Below, one piece after another: positions 48,279 through 57,246 of a stretch of DNA of 64,000 nt. Each line of letters opens with the position of its first letter. The first letter of the stretch is position 1. The DNA comes from Olsenella sp. kh2p3 (lineage in GTDB: Bacteria; Actinomycetota; Coriobacteriia; Coriobacteriales; Atopobiaceae): the NCBI GenBank assembly GCA_900119625.1, contig FPKD01000001.1:124001-188000 (forward strand), given 5' to 3'. The notes beneath the pieces were generated by a model. The model ran no database searches, was not told the DNA's origin, and saw nothing but the letters and a program-made list of their open reading frames with translations. The translations under genes were made by a program, and so were the position numbers.

Positions 48279-48368
48279 CTGGTTCTAGAGGGGTATAGTG
48301 TAAGTGGATCGCAAAACCCGAGAGGGTTTTATGTGGCGGGGACGCGCAAGCGCCTCCGCCTAATTTTT
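48279..48368 (+). ncRNA. AbiF-associated small RNA, unit 2
   Basis: A direct repeat of unit 1, offset by 108 bp. It has its own CTGACA (48272-48277), 16-bp spacer and TATAGT (48294-48299). From the first hairpin to the U-tract it is identical to unit 1; the few differences are in the -10 flank and the single-stranded 5' part. Expected RNA is about 48306-48368. The rest of the gap to 48691 shows no further copy and no supported gene. Confidence 0.75.
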
Positions 48369-48691
48369 GTGTCGCAACGATTAACCAGAATCGACACGAC
48401 ATACCAGCCAAGGATTAATTGCAGAACTGTGGCGCAACGCCACGTCCAATTGGTAGCGCTTTGCATCTATAGAAGTCCCTCGCATCGAGCTTTCCAGGTT
48501 TCGAGCGAGCGGTTCCGTCGAACTTCTCCCTGGCAGCATACCCCCGCCCTCCAATGGCTCCCGACAACACCCACAGCCCCTATTCGACATGTCCGGTCCG
48601 CCCGAGGGGGACTCTCTGCCGGTGGGTTAGCTCGCCGAAGCCCTGTCAGGTAGCGTTGCTACAATCAAGCGCGTCGTCAGGGGGGAAGACA

Positions 48692-49898
48692 ATGGACATC
48701 CAGCAGAAGAAGGCCGTCGTTCTAGACGCATTGCTCGAACACAAGGGCATCGAGCACATTCTGTCAGCGGCCTCACATGTCCTCAATAACCCAATCCTCA
48801 TGGTCGACAGGCTTGGCGTATCTGCTGGTATGAGCGTCACCGAGACGTTTACCCAGGATTACTGGAATGCGTTCTCTTCGAACATGCCGTATGACTGGGT
48901 GCTCGAGGAAGTCGAGCGAAGGGGCATCTCCTCTCGCCTTCTCGCTAGCGATGACCTCCAGCTCGAGCACTTCGACACAATCGATCGCGATGTTTTGGGC
49001 ACGCGCGTACGCGATCGTCTCGATGTCTTGGGCTACATAGGCATGACGATCGAGAACCCCATAGAACCTGATGACGGAAGAGTTCTGGTTGCGGTTGCCA
49101 GGATGCTCTCCTTGGAGCTTGTATACCAAAGCCATCGGCCAAGCCGGCGCGATGACGATTCCGCCCTCATTGAGGGCCTCGTCAACGGCACCCTCAGCGC
49201 TCGCGAGATACAGCCAATTGAGCGCAGGCTCGGCATCAGCCCTAGCTTGACGATGCGTCTGCTCTGCATCAGCTATCCCCCCCTCAAGCGAGACATCGCT
49301 TTACCTGGCAAAGAACGCCATCGAGGCAAACACGAGCTGTCTGATCTGCGGCACCGCAGAGAACTCCCTCGTGGTAGTTTTCGATGACGCCGCATATGGC
49401 GATGGGCTCCTATCCATCGTGAAGCGCTGCTCAAAAGACTGCCAGGGCATAGGGGTGGGCTTTAGCTTCAAGACGCTGGCCGGCCTCGCAGTTGCATACA
49501 GACAAGCCCGCGCCACGCTGCGCGTATCCACCATGATGGAACAATCGGACAACGTGTTCTTGTACGAAAGAGCAATCCAGTACTGCCTCATCGAGGCTGC
49601 ATCGCGTTCCGTGGACATCATGGATTTTGTCGATCCCGCCATCCTGCACCTTAGGGATTACGACACCAAAAATGGCTCGGAACTCGCCAAGACGCTTCGC
49701 GTCTACATTGACTCGGGCTGCAACATGAGTGCTTGCGCGGAGATCATGTTCACGCACCGCAACACCATTCGCTACCGCATATCGCGCATCGCAGAGATGG
49801 CAAACATTGACTTTGATGATTACGAGAGGCGCTTGTCTTTGGCCATCTCGTTTAGGGCGCTCGAGATGGCGACGCTGGACCTCCAAAACAAGGTTTGA
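48692..49898 (+). pseudogene. PucR/CdaR-type helix-turn-helix regulator with frameshift in a C7 run
   Basis: ATG 48692 (GGGGGAAG site) opens a GAF-like N-terminal region. At the C7 run 49276-49282 the frame is lost; with C6 it continues SSETSLYLAKNAIEANTSCLICGTAENSLVVVFDD and on to the C-terminal PucR HTH (LAKTLRVYIDSGCNMSACAEIMFTHRNTIRYRISRIAEM) at 49898, about 401 aa. Both halves are well conserved. It is upstream of and in line with the two GcvT-like genes, which it probably controls. A phase-variable tract or a sequencing error is possible. Confidence 0.8.
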
Positions 49899-50023
49899 CC
49901 TTTTGCCCAATAGAGCACTCAAAACGCTGTAGGTTTTCATCATCTTGGAAGGCACTTTCGGCAAAGAAAATCGGTGCCAGCGGATATCGTTCCCACCTAT
50001 CCCCCGCCGAAAGGAGCACTGCC

Positions 50024-51355
50024 ATGTCCATGAAGTTCGATGACTTTAACAGCAGTATCGTGAAGGGAGCCCACGCAATAGTGTGGAGCGATCCCAACAC
50101 CACCATGATGGGCGGATACTACCCACTCCAGTATTCAACCCCCAAGGAGGAGCTTCTCGCTGCACGCAAGACCGCATGGCTCAACGTATCGCTCACCGGC
50201 ATGGGGTCGTTCGACATCGTTGGCCCAGACGCCGTCCGCCTGCTCAACGAGCGGTGCGTCAACCGCGACTTCTCCAAGATGAAGATCGGTTCCTCTCGCC
50301 ATGCTTGCACGGTCTCCGAGGACGGCTGGCTTTTGGGCTCGAGCGTGCTTATCCGCCTTGGGGATGACGCGTTCCGCACCTACTGTCTCTACGACCTGAT
50401 TCCGGTGATCATGAGCGGCAAGTATGACGTCAAGTATGTCCCTCACGACACGTTTATCTTCCAGGTAGATGGCCCCAAGAGCCTCCAGGTTGTCGAGAAG
50501 GCCTTCAAGACGGACTTCCATGACCTCAAGTTTGCGCGAAACAAGTCCATTGAGATTCACGGCGAGAAGATTCTCGTCCATCGTCTGGGCATGACAGGTG
50601 CCCTCGCCTATGAGATCCAGGGCGAGCCCTCCGTTGCCAACGAGGTCTACGAGATGCTGCTCGAGGCCGGCGAGGAGTTTGGCCTCAAGCGCCTTGGCAT
50701 TCGCCAGTACATGTGTGGTGGAGTCCACACCCCCGGCGGCTACCCCAACTCCATCGTCCACAACGCCGCCCCTGGCTGGTTTGGCGATGCAGAAGGAAAT
50801 GGCGCCCTGTATGCACGCGCCGGAAGCTCGAAGAACGATGTCGAGGACTACTACGTCACCATGTTCGACATGAAGTGGGACTATCTCATCAACTGGGACC
50901 ACGAGTTCGTGGGGAAGGCAGCCCTCCAAAAGCAGGCAGAGCACCCCGCGCGCACGGCAGTCACGTTGGTCTGGGACCGCGAGGACGTGGGCAAGGTCTT
51001 TGCCGCCGGCATCTACGACCCCAACCTCAAGGGTGAGGGGATCGAGGACTACAACGACCTCTTCCCCTCGAACTACCGCATCCACGTGGACAAGGTTCTC
51101 GCGGGTGACACGCAGGTTGGCGTCTCGATGGGCCGTTGCGTCGACTACTACACCAATGAGTTCATCTCGCTGGGATTTGTGTCTGCCGACATCGCCGAGG
51201 GCTCAACTGTCGAGGTCCTCTGGGGCGAGCCGGGCGGCAGCCAGTACCGCGTGAAGGCTACCGTCTCCAAGTTCCCGTACTACGACGGCGAATGGCGCAA
51301 CGAGACCTGCGACGTCATGACCATGGTTCCCGACCGTCCGTACCTCAACGCCTAG
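50024..51355 (+). CDS. GcvT/LigM-family tetrahydrofolate-dependent demethylase, first copy
   Basis: A 443-aa aminomethyltransferase (GcvT)-fold protein like LigM/DesA O-demethylases or dimethylsulfoniopropionate demethylase. The folate-binding domain spans residues about 30-320, with GPDAVRLLNERCVNRDFSKMKIGSSRHACTVSEDGWLLG and the later EIQGEPSVANEVYEMLLEAGEEFGLKRLG. The C-terminal GcvT barrel ends in VLWGEPGGSQYRVKATV. It should move a methyl group from a methylated substrate to tetrahydrofolate. ATG 50024 has AAAGGAG. It is followed by a paralogue and an MFS carrier. The substrate is unknown; aryl methyl ethers are possible. Confidence 0.85.
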   Translation: MSMKFDDFNSSIVKGAHAIVWSDPNTTMMGGYYPLQYSTPKEELLAARKTAWLNVSLTGMGSFDIVGPDAVRLLNERCVNRDFSKMKIGSSRHACTVSEDGWLLGSSVLIRLGDDAFRTYCLYDLIPVIMSGKYDVKYVPHDTFIFQVDGPKSLQVVEKAFKTDFHDLKFARNKSIEIHGEKILVHRLGMTGALAYEIQGEPSVANEVYEMLLEAGEEFGLKRLGIRQYMCGGVHTPGGYPNSIVHNAAPGWFGDAEGNGALYARAGSSKNDVEDYYVTMFDMKWDYLINWDHEFVGKAALQKQAEHPARTAVTLVWDREDVGKVFAAGIYDPNLKGEGIEDYNDLFPSNYRIHVDKVLAGDTQVGVSMGRCVDYYTNEFISLGFVSADIAEGSTVEVLWGEPGGSQYRVKATVSKFPYYDGEWRNETCDVMTMVPDRPYLNA

Positions 51356-51360
51356 CACTC

Positions 51361-52842
51361 ATGGCCGACGCATTCATACGCCAAGGATGCGCCGACTTTA
51401 CCCCAACAGCAAATAGCAAAGATGTGAAGCTTATGCAAAATGAGATAGACGCCATCAAGCCAGAGGTCACCTCGATTCCGCTCGAGCCCAGCTCCCCCAT
51501 CCTTCCCGAGGACCATCGTGCCCGATACCACTTTGCCAACTTCCTCGGTGACTTCTCCATGGGCGTCATGCCTGTGGTGTTCACCAGCTGGCAGGACGAA
51601 TGCACCACCTGGAAGGAGTCGTGCTACCTGGGTTCGCTGCTCAACCCCATGAACCCCATCCGCGTGTGGGGACCGGATGCGCTGCAAACCCTCAAGGACT
51701 TCACGACAAACTCCTACGAGAAGTTTGGTGTCGGCCGTGCCAAACACGCCATCTTCTGTGGTCCCGACGGAAACATCGTGTGCGACGGCATCCTGCTTCG
51801 CATGGCAGAGGACGAGTTTCTCGGGTACTGCCTACCGTACTGGGCAAACTGTATTGGCATGGGCAACTATGACGTGCAGTTTGAGTTTCTGCCCAACGAG
51901 GTCGTCTATCAGCTGGGAGGTCCCACGTCTCTGCAGGTCGTGGAGGCAGCTTGCGAGGAGGACCTGCATGACATCAAATTCCTGCAGCACCGACCAAGCT
52001 CCATTTGCGGCCACGAAGTGCGCATCCTGCGCGCCGGCATGGCAGGGAGTCTGGCCTACGAGGTCCACTGCACGCGCGACCACTGCGCGGAAATCTATCG
52101 AAAGCTCGTGGAAGTCGGCCGTCCGTTTGGGCTCAAGCGCCTTGGCATGGCCGCCTACAACATGACCCACTGGGAGTCTGGCTTCCCCAACGCCTACCTC
52201 GACTGGATGCCCGCATTCCCGCCAGAGGTCATCGAGCGCTCCAAGGCAGCAGACCTTGACCCCGCCAACCCAAACGACGCCCTTGCCATGTTCATTCGCG
52301 ACCGTCTTGATCTGCGCGGTTCGGTGGGCAAAGACCTCACCGCGTACTTCCGCAACCCCTACGAGCTTGGCTGGGGGAAGGCCGTACGCTTTGACCACGA
52401 CTTTGTTGGTCGCGAGGCGCTCGAGAAGATTGCTGCGGGTGACCACCGCGTGATGAAGACGCTTGTCTGGAACGTCGACGACGTCACCGCCGTCTTCCGC
52501 GACCAGCTCACGATGGGCGGGGTGCCAAGCGTGGATATTGCCATGCCCGACGACACCACCTTTGGCGTCACCTCAAACCTGCACCAGGACTGGGTACTCA
52601 AGGATGGCGAGAAGGTCGGCGTCTCGGCCGGTCGTATGGTCAGCGTCAACTACGGCTGCATGCTCTCGCTGGGCGTGCTCGAGCCATCGGTTGCCGAAGA
52701 GGGTTCCGAGGTCAAGGTCCTGTGGGGCGCCCCGGGAGAGAGGCAGTGGGAGATTCGTGCCACCGTCGCTCGATATCCCTACCTCGACGTCACGCGCAAC
52801 GACAAGCTCGACGTGAATACCATCCCCTCATTTGGCAAGTAA
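51361..52842 (+). CDS. GcvT/LigM-family tetrahydrofolate-dependent demethylase, second copy
   Basis: A 493-aa paralogue of the preceding gene, 5 nt after it. It keeps the GPDALQTLKDFTTNSYEKFGVGRAKHAIFCGPDGNIVCDG folate-domain pattern and the end VLWGAPGERQWEIRATVARYPYLDV. ATG 51361 has no clear ribosome site and may be read by coupling; ATG 51433, giving about 469 aa, is an alternative closer to family length. Two different demethylases in tandem suggest two related substrates or a hetero-oligomer. A terminator follows. Confidence 0.85.
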   Translation: MADAFIRQGCADFTPTANSKDVKLMQNEIDAIKPEVTSIPLEPSSPILPEDHRARYHFANFLGDFSMGVMPVVFTSWQDECTTWKESCYLGSLLNPMNPIRVWGPDALQTLKDFTTNSYEKFGVGRAKHAIFCGPDGNIVCDGILLRMAEDEFLGYCLPYWANCIGMGNYDVQFEFLPNEVVYQLGGPTSLQVVEAACEEDLHDIKFLQHRPSSICGHEVRILRAGMAGSLAYEVHCTRDHCAEIYRKLVEVGRPFGLKRLGMAAYNMTHWESGFPNAYLDWMPAFPPEVIERSKAADLDPANPNDALAMFIRDRLDLRGSVGKDLTAYFRNPYELGWGKAVRFDHDFVGREALEKIAAGDHRVMKTLVWNVDDVTAVFRDQLTMGGVPSVDIAMPDDTTFGVTSNLHQDWVLKDGEKVGVSAGRMVSVNYGCMLSLGVLEPSVAEEGSEVKVLWGAPGERQWEIRATVARYPYLDVTRNDKLDVNTIPSFGK

Positions 52843-52864
52843 CCGCAGACAGTGGCATTTGTGC

Positions 52865-52897
52865 AGCCCGCTCTCCCAGACGGGAGCGGGCTCTTTT
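52865..52897 (+). terminator. Rho-independent terminator after the demethylase pair
   Basis: AGCCCGCTC/GAGCGGGCT (9 bp) followed by CTTTTCT. It ends 15 nt before the MFS start, so the carrier may depend on readthrough. Confidence 0.75.
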
Positions 52898-52911
52898 CTG
52901 AGAGAGGTTTC

Positions 52912-54087
52912 ATGATGGGCGCTCACAAAGACGGATTTGGGAAGCTACTCGCAGTTCTCTCGATCTACTTCCTCACGACCGGTCTCAACGCGGTACAGCC
53001 AGCTTTGGATTCGATTGCCGCGGCGTTTCCCAATGTGCCCCTTACCCTTGTCTATCTCCTGAATACGATTCCTACACTCGTGGGGCTCTTCGTAACGTTG
53101 CTTGCCGGCCGCATCCTCGGAACGCGCATCTCGTTCAGGACTGCCGCCATCATAGGTGCAGCCTTGTTTCTCCTGATTGGCGTTGTTCCGTACTTCCTCG
53201 AGGAGTTTGCGCTCATCCTTGCGTCGAGGGCGTTGCTCGGCGTCAGCGTTGGCCTCATCACCGTGGTTGGACCGTCGCTTGCGCTGCTGCTGTTTGATGA
53301 GGGCCAGCGCACGAGGGTGCTCGGGGCAACCAACTTTGCCAACAACCTGGGAAACATGTTCTTCCTGCTCGTCGGCGGCATCCTTGCAGCAAGCGGCTGG
53401 CGCTCGGTCTTCCTTGTCTATCTCATCGGCGCAGCCGTACTTGTCATCGTCCTTCTCTTCCTTCCCGAGCCTAAGGGTAGTGATGGAGAAGCCCCCCACG
53501 CAGACACGGGGCGTTTGCCCGGCTCCGTCTTTAGAATCAGCCTCTTCTTTGGGGTGAACTTCCTCCTCTTGATTCCCGCCTACCTCACGTTTTCCTCGCT
53601 TGTCGTCAGTGCGGGCGCGGGCGATGCGGCCGTGGCCGGTGGCATGCTCTCCGCAGGCACGGTTGCAGGAATGGTTGCAGGAGCCCTCTACGGCAAGATT
53701 CGTGGCGTCTTTGGGAGCGCATCGATGGCTGCGTCATCCACATGCGGCCTCGCAGCAGCCCTGCTGCTCTGGCAAGGGACGGGGTTTGTCGCGCTGCTGC
53801 TTGGGTCTCTTCTCTCGGGCGTCTGCATGTCACTGCTCATCATCACCGCAACAATGGATGTTGGGATGGTCTGCCCCGCATCCATCACTGCGCGCGCAAC
53901 AAGCGTCGCAATGAGCGCCATGAGCATTGGATCGTTTCTTTCGGCGTTCTACACGGGAACGCTGTCCTCCGTTCCCGGACAAGACCCTCTGCATTTTGTG
54001 TTCCTAGTCTCCGCTCTGGGATTTGGTGTCATGGCAGTTGTCGAGTTGTTCTCGCGAGACCGCAAGACCGAGCGCGATCCTCAGTAG
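52912..54087 (+). CDS. MFS transporter
   Basis: A 391-aa membrane protein with about 12 hydrophobic segments of the major facilitator type. The loop between segments 2 and 3 reads LAGRILGTRISFRT, a variant of the MFS signature, and SRALLGVSVGLITVVGPSLALLLFDEGQRTRVLG lies in segment 4-5. It is in line with the two demethylase genes and may import their substrate. ATG 52912 has a GAGAGAGG site. It is convergent with, and only 4 nt from, the truncated hydrolase gene. Confidence 0.85.
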   Translation: MMGAHKDGFGKLLAVLSIYFLTTGLNAVQPALDSIAAAFPNVPLTLVYLLNTIPTLVGLFVTLLAGRILGTRISFRTAAIIGAALFLLIGVVPYFLEEFALILASRALLGVSVGLITVVGPSLALLLFDEGQRTRVLGATNFANNLGNMFFLLVGGILAASGWRSVFLVYLIGAAVLVIVLLFLPEPKGSDGEAPHADTGRLPGSVFRISLFFGVNFLLLIPAYLTFSSLVVSAGAGDAAVAGGMLSAGTVAGMVAGALYGKIRGVFGSASMAASSTCGLAAALLLWQGTGFVALLLGSLLSGVCMSLLIITATMDVGMVCPASITARATSVAMSAMSIGSFLSAFYTGTLSSVPGQDPLHFVFLVSALGFGVMAVVELFSRDRKTERDPQ

Positions 54088-54091
54088 GTTT

Positions 54092-54811
54092 TCACGGGCG
54101 GTGACAACCCACGCCGCACGACACCGTCAAAATGACGTCGTTTTCCTCACCTGCAAAAATCAAGACCGGAATCTTGATCTTCGTGGGATCGTAGTCCCAA
54201 TGGATTGCCTTTGCAGATTCCTCCGGCACGGGAGACAGGGAGACTGCTGCCTTGTACATGTCGCTGTGCTCCTGTGCGGTGATGGCGGCAAAGGTGCCTA
54301 CGCCGCCCTGCGAGTGACCGACGATACCGACGTTATCCAGGTCGACCTTCCGATAGAGTACCGAAGAAGGATCGTCATTGGCCTTGATGAGGTAGGCAAG
54401 GCTTGCGTCAGAGGAATCTCCTGCGTAGGACGTATCGTGTTCATTACCGATCACGATAAAGCCCCAGGAAGCATAGTGGTTGAAGACGGCAGGATACCGG
54501 GATGCCCGCACACCGGAGCCGTTTGCAACGACGATGACCGGGTACTTTTCTGTGCCGGATTCGAGAGCCTTGGGATAGTAGACCTCGTATTTGGCCCATT
54601 CTTCAGATGTTTCCTCCTCAAAAAAGGAAACCTCAAATGTGCCGTGGGCCAGGTATTTCGCTTCGATTTCCCCGCCTGTGTGGACGGAGGTTTCATAATC
54701 TTCCGGAGCCATGATCTCTGGCGGAGTGGTCAGGAACTTATATGCGATCCAGGCGATGCCGATGGCAATCACAAGAGCAATGATTCCTATGATCTTCAAT
54801 GCTCTTTTCAT
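54092..54811 (-). CDS. Alpha/beta hydrolase, probably C-terminally truncated
   Basis: A 239-aa membrane-anchored alpha/beta hydrolase: an N-terminal hydrophobic anchor (KIIGIIALVIAIGIAWIAY), then a hydrolase domain with the nucleophile elbow GHSQGG and SLSPVPEES. The normal C-terminal part, with the catalytic His, is absent: after VLIFAGEEND the sequence ends in an unrelated VSCGVGCHRP. Its GC content is lower than that of the neighbours, suggesting transfer. It abuts the MFS gene, so it may have been cut by a rearrangement. Activity is doubtful. Confidence 0.7.
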   Translation of the reverse strand: MKRALKIIGIIALVIAIGIAWIAYKFLTTPPEIMAPEDYETSVHTGGEIEAKYLAHGTFEVSFFEEETSEEWAKYEVYYPKALESGTEKYPVIVVANGSGVRASRYPAVFNHYASWGFIVIGNEHDTSYAGDSSDASLAYLIKANDDPSSVLYRKVDLDNVGIVGHSQGGVGTFAAITAQEHSDMYKAAVSLSPVPEESAKAIHWDYDPTKIKIPVLIFAGEENDVILTVSCGVGCHRP

Positions 54812-54820
54812 CTCCCGCTC

Positions 54821-55783
54821 CTAGCCCACCGGCATGTATTTATCCAGGTACTCCTCGACGGTCTCCATCCACTCCTGGTAGACGGCGTCGTCGTTCTGCA
54901 GCCCATGGCCGGAGTGCTCCATCTCGAAGTACCGATAGTCCACGCCGCTCTCGTCCAGCGCCGCCACGAGGCGCTTCGACGCGAGGAACGGCTGCATCTT
55001 GTCGTGCGCGCCATAGGCAACGACCGTGGGAACGGGGTTATGGCTGACCCAGTCCGCGGCTGCGATTGGCCTGACCTTCTCGAGGTACGAGCCGTCGGCA
55101 ATCTCCTCCGGCGTGATGGTCTCCCCGCTCATCACAGTGAACAGAGCAGCGGCGGCCGTGCGCTCTTCTTCGGTCTCGGTGCCCGCCCCGAAGATCCCCC
55201 AGTCCTCCGCATGGAAGCTCGAGGGGCCAACGGCACCAAAGGTGAGCACGACCGGCACCGGCGCGTCTGCGCCGTCGCGATAGGCATAGATCATCGCGAG
55301 GGCGTGGCCCGCCGAGCCGCCGGCGACGGCCATCCGGTCGATGTGGTAGCCGGCGGCCTCCGCCGCCTTCACCACCTCCGGCATGGCGGACTTTATCTCG
55401 TTCGACTGCGTGAGGACGCTGGCGTCGTTCCCATCCGTGCGCAGCGTGTAGTTGATGCCTGCCGCCACATACCCCTTGGAGCAGAGCCACGAGAGCATCT
55501 TCTCGTCATCTGACTTGTCGCCCGTCGTGAAGCCTCCCGCATGAAGGTACACGACAAGCCCGGAGGAATCCCTCGTGTCGTCCTTTGGCAGATAGAGGTC
55601 AAACCGGTTTGCTTCGCCCTCACCATACGAGAGGTCGCACTCGCGCGTCCCGATGCCCTCGCCCCACGTGACATCGTACTTCTGCAGGCCAGCAGGCTTG
55701 ACGAGGAACTTGGAGGCGACGCCTGCCGCGAATGCCAGCGTGAACACAAGGACGCCGATAGCCACGAACTTTCCCCTCCTCAT
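54821..55783 (-). CDS. Alpha/beta hydrolase (esterase/lipase-like), membrane-anchored
   Basis: A 320-aa protein with an N-terminal transmembrane anchor (FVAIGVLVFTLAFAAGVASKFLV) and an extracytoplasmic alpha/beta hydrolase domain of the hormone-sensitive-lipase-like type. The oxyanion segment reads LVVYLHAGGFTTGDK, the nucleophile lies in VAGGSAGH, the likely acid in YGAHDKMQP and the His in MEHSGHGLQ. ATG 55783 begins the anchor; it overlaps the stop of a 42-aa gene (ATGA). The substrate is unknown. Confidence 0.85.
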   Translation of the reverse strand: MRRGKFVAIGVLVFTLAFAAGVASKFLVKPAGLQKYDVTWGEGIGTRECDLSYGEGEANRFDLYLPKDDTRDSSGLVVYLHAGGFTTGDKSDDEKMLSWLCSKGYVAAGINYTLRTDGNDASVLTQSNEIKSAMPEVVKAAEAAGYHIDRMAVAGGSAGHALAMIYAYRDGADAPVPVVLTFGAVGPSSFHAEDWGIFGAGTETEEERTAAAALFTVMSGETITPEEIADGSYLEKVRPIAAADWVSHNPVPTVVAYGAHDKMQPFLASKRLVAALDESGVDYRYFEMEHSGHGLQNDDAVYQEWMETVEEYLDKYMPVG

Positions 55784-55908
55784 AGGAAATTCCCCCCAAA
55801 CAGCGTGCCGCCAAGCAGCATGTTCCCGACGGCCCGGATGAGCAGCCTCCCGGAGACGAAGCCCAGCACGGCGAGAACTGCCAGGACGATCCACCTGGTC
55901 CTTGTCAT
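55780..55908 (-). CDS. 42-aa membrane protein coupled to the hydrolase gene
   Basis: A short gene not covered by a long open frame: ATG 55908 with an AGGGAGG site, then 42 codons ending in TGA at 55780, overlapping the ATG of the hydrolase. The product begins MTRTRWIVLAVLAVLGFVSG, a single hydrophobic helix with basic residues before it, and ends with a Gly/Leu-rich tail. It could be a small membrane partner or serve only to couple translation. Confidence 0.6.
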   Translation of the reverse strand: MTRTRWIVLAVLAVLGFVSGRLLIRAVGNMLLGGTLFGGNFL

Positions 55909-55963
55909 CCCTGCCTCCCTTGCATGTTTGATGCAACAGATGTAACGTCCTCTTGTCAGGACA

Positions 55964-56035
55964 AATGTACCATCACGTTGTTGCCGTCAGGGCGACGGCG
56001 GCAAAATGGCGCAAAGTGGAGGGAATGTACCATCA
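55964..56035. promoter_or_regulatory. Two AATGTACCATCA direct repeats before the TetR gene
   Basis: The 12-bp sequence AATGTACCATCA occurs at 55964-55975 and again at 56024-56035, where it runs into the TetR start codon. The spacing is exactly 60 bp. It may be a pair of binding sites in the shared promoter region of the TetR gene and the divergent hydrolase operon. Confidence 0.45.
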
Positions 56036-56535
56036 TGGGCAACCGTGAGCGGAACACGTACGTGTGCCAGGCCATCACGGGGGCGCTCCTCGAGATGCTA
56101 GAGACCAGGAGGCTCGACGACATAGGCATCGGCGAGATCACGGCCAGGGCGGGCGTCTCGAGGAACTCCTTCTACCGCAACTTCAGGTCCAAGGACGCGA
56201 TCGTGCGCCGGCAGATCCGCACATACCTCGGGGAATGGAAGGCCGAGGTGGACGCCGACGACGGGGCGGACCCGAAGCACCTCTTCGTACTGCTCTTCGA
56301 GGTGGTCGAGAGGCACAAGGACTTCTTCCTGCTGCTCAGGGGCGCAGGCCTTCTCTACCTGCTGCAGGACGAGTTCTTCTCGTCCTTCGGCCCCGCCGAT
56401 GAGGACGACGACGTGGCAGCCTACTCGAAGGCGTTCTTCGCCTACAGCACCTACGGCTTCCTGGAGACGTGGATCCGCAGGGGCATGCGACAGACCGCCC
56501 GCGAGATGGGGCAGATGCTACGGGCATCAGAGTAG
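56035..56535 (+). CDS. TetR-family regulator
   Basis: A 166-aa TetR/AcrR-type protein with HTH DDIGIGEITARAGVSRNSFYRNFRSKDAIVRRQIRTYL (about residues 25-62) and a short helical C-terminal domain. ATG 56035 has GGAGGG; the open frame goes 37 codons further upstream over the promoter. It is divergent from the 42-aa/hydrolase operon, which is the likely target. Region 56536-56757 downstream shows no gene. Confidence 0.85.
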   Translation: MGNRERNTYVCQAITGALLEMLETRRLDDIGIGEITARAGVSRNSFYRNFRSKDAIVRRQIRTYLGEWKAEVDADDGADPKHLFVLLFEVVERHKDFFLLLRGAGLLYLLQDEFFSSFGPADEDDDVAAYSKAFFAYSTYGFLETWIRRGMRQTAREMGQMLRASE

Positions 56536-56757
56536 CGGTGTCGTCCGGCACAGCGCCGCTGGCGACTGTGTGGGGTGCCTTGGCCTTCTCCGGCAATCGC
56601 CATCGCAAATTCGTACAATTTCTCGGCGCGAGCCAATCGGCAACTGGGATTTTCAGGCTACTGAACGGAGAATTGTACGAATCCCAGCCGCACTCGCATC
56701 CGGGCTGCAGGGGTTCCCCGAGAGCCAGGCAGAGGCTTGTGCCCCCAGCGTTAGGTG

Positions 56758-56889
56758 ACTCGCAGCTAGATAACACGCTTCTCGAACCGCTACTCACGGC
56801 TTGCGTGCACTCCGTGTGCACTTTTGCGTGCACTAAAACAAAACAGGCCAGAGAGCATAGCCTCTGACCTGCAAGTTTATGGTGGGCGT
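56758..56889. repeat. 132-bp direct repeat, left copy (attachment-site-like)
   Basis: About 95% identical to 57845-57976. Its right end reads ATGGTGGGCGT, matching the last bases of the tRNA-Val gene, so it looks like an attL/attR duplicate. It also carries a copy of the tRNA terminator hairpin (56844-56871). Confidence 0.75.
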
Positions 56890-56937
56890 GAAAAGGAGTA
56901 AAACTCTGCCATCTCCCGCTCCGGCGTGCGGAGGCGC

Positions 56938-57234
56938 CTAAACCGCAGCCCTGCCGTCGTACGCGTAGCCGTGCTCGTACATGTACTCGGGGGCGCAGTC
57001 AATCTCCCCGTCCGCCCATGTAACGGCACCATGGTCGATCTTGAAGTCATCGAAGACGGCGGGGTCGTCTAGCGGACCATAGACCTCACCGGTAAGCTCG
57101 TCCGCATCGAACACCCTCTGCTCCCCCGTCGAGAACGTGAGGAGCATCATCTTCCTCCCGGTGACCTTGGCATCCGTCACCTTGATTGTCTTTTCAGGCT
57201 CCCCCGCATACACGATTCCGTTCATCTCGAACAT
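56938..57234 (-). CDS. DUF2442 protein
   Basis: A 98-aa protein of the DUF2442 type: IKVTDAKVTGRKMMLLTFSTGEQRVFDADELTGEVYGPLDDPAVF with a conserved later segment VTWADGEIDCAPEYMYEHG. ATG 57234 has a GTGGAG site; GTG 57243 is an alternative. It follows the DUF4160 gene by 12 nt. The DUF4160/DUF2442 pair is frequent in bacterial mobile DNA and is treated as toxin-antitoxin-like, without proof of activity. Confidence 0.85.
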   Translation of the reverse strand: MFEMNGIVYAGEPEKTIKVTDAKVTGRKMMLLTFSTGEQRVFDADELTGEVYGPLDDPAVFDDFKIDHGAVTWADGEIDCAPEYMYEHGYAYDGRAAV

Positions 57235-57246
57235 GCTCTCCACCCC

